Notes under the pieces: model-generated | Database searches by the model: none | What the model saw: only the letters and a program-made list of their open reading frames with translations | Told to the model about the DNA's origin: nothing | Part shown: positions 11,577-12,844 of the stretch, piece after piece | How positions within the stretch are numbered: the first letter of the stretch is position 1 | How the letters are laid out: each line of letters opens with the position of its first letter | Position numbers and translations under genes: made by a program | From: Rhodospirillaceae bacterium UBA6608 | Lineage (GTDB): Bacteria; Pseudomonadota; Alphaproteobacteria; Rhodospirillales_A; Casp-alpha2 | Reading direction: 5' to 3' | Length of the DNA: 12,844 bases | Assembly: GCA_002433335.1 (NCBI GenBank) | Contig: DJHY01000044.1 | Span: forward strand, 1-12,844

Positions 11577-12293
11577 ATGCGGGTCGAATTCAAATGCTAT
11601 CCAAAGCTTGAGGCGATTTTGCCCAAGCCGGTGCCCGCTAAGCGGATGACGCCCGAATGGCTGAAATCCATGCCGATGGTGGCCGACGATCCGGTTTTGG
11701 CCGAGCAGATGCCGACGGTGAAGCAATGCCCACCGTTTATCGATGCGATTACCGCCGGGTTCATGCTGTTGTTGCCTTGCGACCTGCGGTTCTCGGGCGG
11801 TCGGTTCGAATGGGATTGGCCGGAATTTCCGGTCGATGACTATGCGGTGCGGACCATGCCGGGAAGCTCCCCGATCGCCCACCACCATCCAACGCAGGTC
11901 GTGACCTCGCCCTTGTTCACCGAAGACCGGCTTTTGATCAAGTTCGTCAACTTCTGGACGATTGCGATGGAACCCGGTTATTCGCTGTTGTTTACCCATC
12001 CGGTCAATCGCGTCGATCTGCCGTTTTTGACGCTGACCGGGATCGTCGATTGCGATACCTACAGCGACCATTTCGTGCATTTTCCCGCCGCTTGGACCGA
12101 CGATAGCTTCGACGGCGTTCTGCCGAAGGGAACCCCGGTTGCACAAGCGATTCCGATCGAACGCAAAAGCCTGGACCTGGACCTTGTCTTCGATGTGATG
12201 AACGACGACGAACAGCGCCGGGTCAATGATGTGTTTCGGGCGACCCGTGAACAGTCGCACCATTACCGCGACGTCTTCCGGTCGAAGAAATAG
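11577..12293 (+). CDS. Conserved hypothetical protein (possibly DUF6065-like)
   Basis: 238 residues, no signal peptide and no membrane segment. I do not know a function. Visible blocks are KQCPPFIDAITAGF followed by LLLPCDLRF (49-72), an aromatic segment FEWDWPEF (77-84), a histidine cluster AHHHPTQ (101-107), FWTIAMEPGYSLLFTHPVNR (126-145), LPFLTLTGIVDCD (148-160), HFVHFPAAW (165-173) and KGTPVAQAIPIER (184-196), then a charged helical tail. The order resembles, from memory, a family of small proteins annotated DUF6065 in proteobacteria and phages, with a predicted beta-rich fold. The similarity was not tested. The histidine cluster could bind metal. ATG 11577 has AAAGG at 11562-11566 (spacing 10) and GAGGA immediately before it. 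The gene is isolated behind the porin terminator and ends 19 bp from the convergent TPR gene. Confidence 0.75.
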   Translation: MRVEFKCYPKLEAILPKPVPAKRMTPEWLKSMPMVADDPVLAEQMPTVKQCPPFIDAITAGFMLLLPCDLRFSGGRFEWDWPEFPVDDYAVRTMPGSSPIAHHHPTQVVTSPLFTEDRLLIKFVNFWTIAMEPGYSLLFTHPVNRVDLPFLTLTGIVDCDTYSDHFVHFPAAWTDDSFDGVLPKGTPVAQAIPIERKSLDLDLVFDVMNDDEQRRVNDVFRATREQSHHYRDVFRSKK

Positions 12294-12312
12294 ACAACCG
12301 GCAGGGTGGCCG

Positions 12313-12844
12313 TCAGGCCTTCAGGGCGTTGCGCAGGTGTTCGGGGCTCAGCCACATCTGTCCGGTCGGCGACCATTCCAGGCTTTTCAAGATCATCTTG
12401 AAGGCGTCTTCGTTGGCGGCCACGGCCTGCCGATAGGCGGCGAATGCACCGTCCATATCACCATCGAGCTGCCGGGCGCGGCCCAATAGATAATAGACGT
12501 TGTGATCGTCCGGGGCGATTTCGGCGGCCTTGGTCAAAAGCTCGCGGGCTTCTTCAAAGCGCGATTGAACGATCCGGACGCGGCCCAGGTTGCCATATCC
12601 ATGGGCTTGATCGGGGGCAAGCTCGACCACCCGTTCGAAGGCTTTCGCCGCCGCATCGAAGGCCCCTTCCTTCATCAAAAGACGCCCCATCTCGAAGAAC
12701 GCGGGTTCGAAGTCCGGGCGCAGGGCGGTCAAGGCGGAAAGAGCCTTGATCGCGTCGGCAACCGCGCCGTCAGCCGCCAGGTGGCGGGCCATGTTCATAT
12801 GCCCGTCGATGAAATCCGGCGCCAGGGCGATAACCTGGCGGTAC
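12313..12844 (-). CDS. TPR repeat protein, C-terminal part (runs off right edge)
   Basis: The minus-strand frame is open to the window edge; 176 residues up to the TGA at 12315-12313 are visible, and the N-terminus is outside. An ATG at 12798 is internal, because the residues before it (YRQVIALAPDFIDGH) continue the repeat pattern. Four 34-residue TPR units follow each other, with the typical A-x-x-x-F/Y then LAPD ends (ALRPD, ELAPD, EIAPD and a degenerate AANED). The final 30 residues (about SLEWSPTGQMWLSPEHLRNAL) leave the pattern and form a C-terminal cap. TPRs bind other proteins. Because GT41, sulfotransferase and methyltransferase proteins often carry TPRs, the missing part could hold another domain, though here the TPRs are at the C-terminus. 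It is convergent with the hypothetical gene, and no terminator is visible in the 19-bp gap. Confidence 0.85.
   Translation of the reverse strand, partial: YRQVIALAPDFIDGHMNMARHLAADGAVADAIKALSALTALRPDFEPAFFEMGRLLMKEGAFDAAAKAFERVVELAPDQAHGYGNLGRVRIVQSRFEEARELLTKAAEIAPDDHNVYYLLGRARQLDGDMDGAFAAYRQAVAANEDAFKMILKSLEWSPTGQMWLSPEHLRNALKA

Overview
The window looks like chromosomal DNA of an alphaproteobacterium, most likely a marine or freshwater Rhodospirillales-type organism. This rests on high G+C with strong third-position GC bias, an alpha-type glutathione reductase motif, a Rhodospirillaceae-like outer-membrane porin and the gene mix. It is inferred from sequence character only; no database was searched. 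I see no transposase, integrase, phage gene or CRISPR array.

Layout. At the left edge is the start of a lipoprotein gene on the minus strand (1-275), preceded by an AT-rich upstream region with an operator-like inverted repeat. A tRNA-Arg(ACG) lies at 541-617. A minus-strand gene (708-about 1769) encodes a peroxiredoxin-like domain without its catalytic cysteine, fused to a prolyl-4-hydroxylase-like 2-oxoglutarate/Fe(II) oxygenase. Its start is odd: the best ribosome binding site points to an ATC codon. Divergent from it is a plus-strand run (1918-7103): a multi-pass GT39/ArnT-like glycosyltransferase, a four-helix ArnE-like protein, an MFS transporter, and a TPR-GT41 (SPINDLY/O-GlcNAc-transferase-like) protein whose start nearly abuts the MFS stop. 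This run suggests a glycan-transfer module.

Next come a class III CoA-transferase (7209-8402) with a promoter region carrying two palindromes and a strong terminator, then on the minus strand glutathione reductase (gor, 8473-9855). A non-coding interval of about 390 bp carries divergent promoter candidates for gor and for a major porin (10244-11365). The porin has highly biased codon use, a strong hairpin that may be the very 5' end of its mRNA, and three successive tetraloop hairpins at its 3' end. The right edge holds a conserved hypothetical protein (11577-12293) and, convergent with it, the C-terminal part of a TPR protein (12313-12844, running off the window).

How the genes may work together. 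The membrane glycosyltransferase and ArnE-like protein resemble the ArnT/ArnE pairing that moves lipid-linked sugar to the periplasmic face and transfers it there. The GT41 protein would instead act on cytoplasmic proteins. The oxygenase could in principle hydroxylate a protein acceptor, but the only link is adjacency. CoA-transferase, Gor and porin look like ordinary, independently regulated chromosomal genes.
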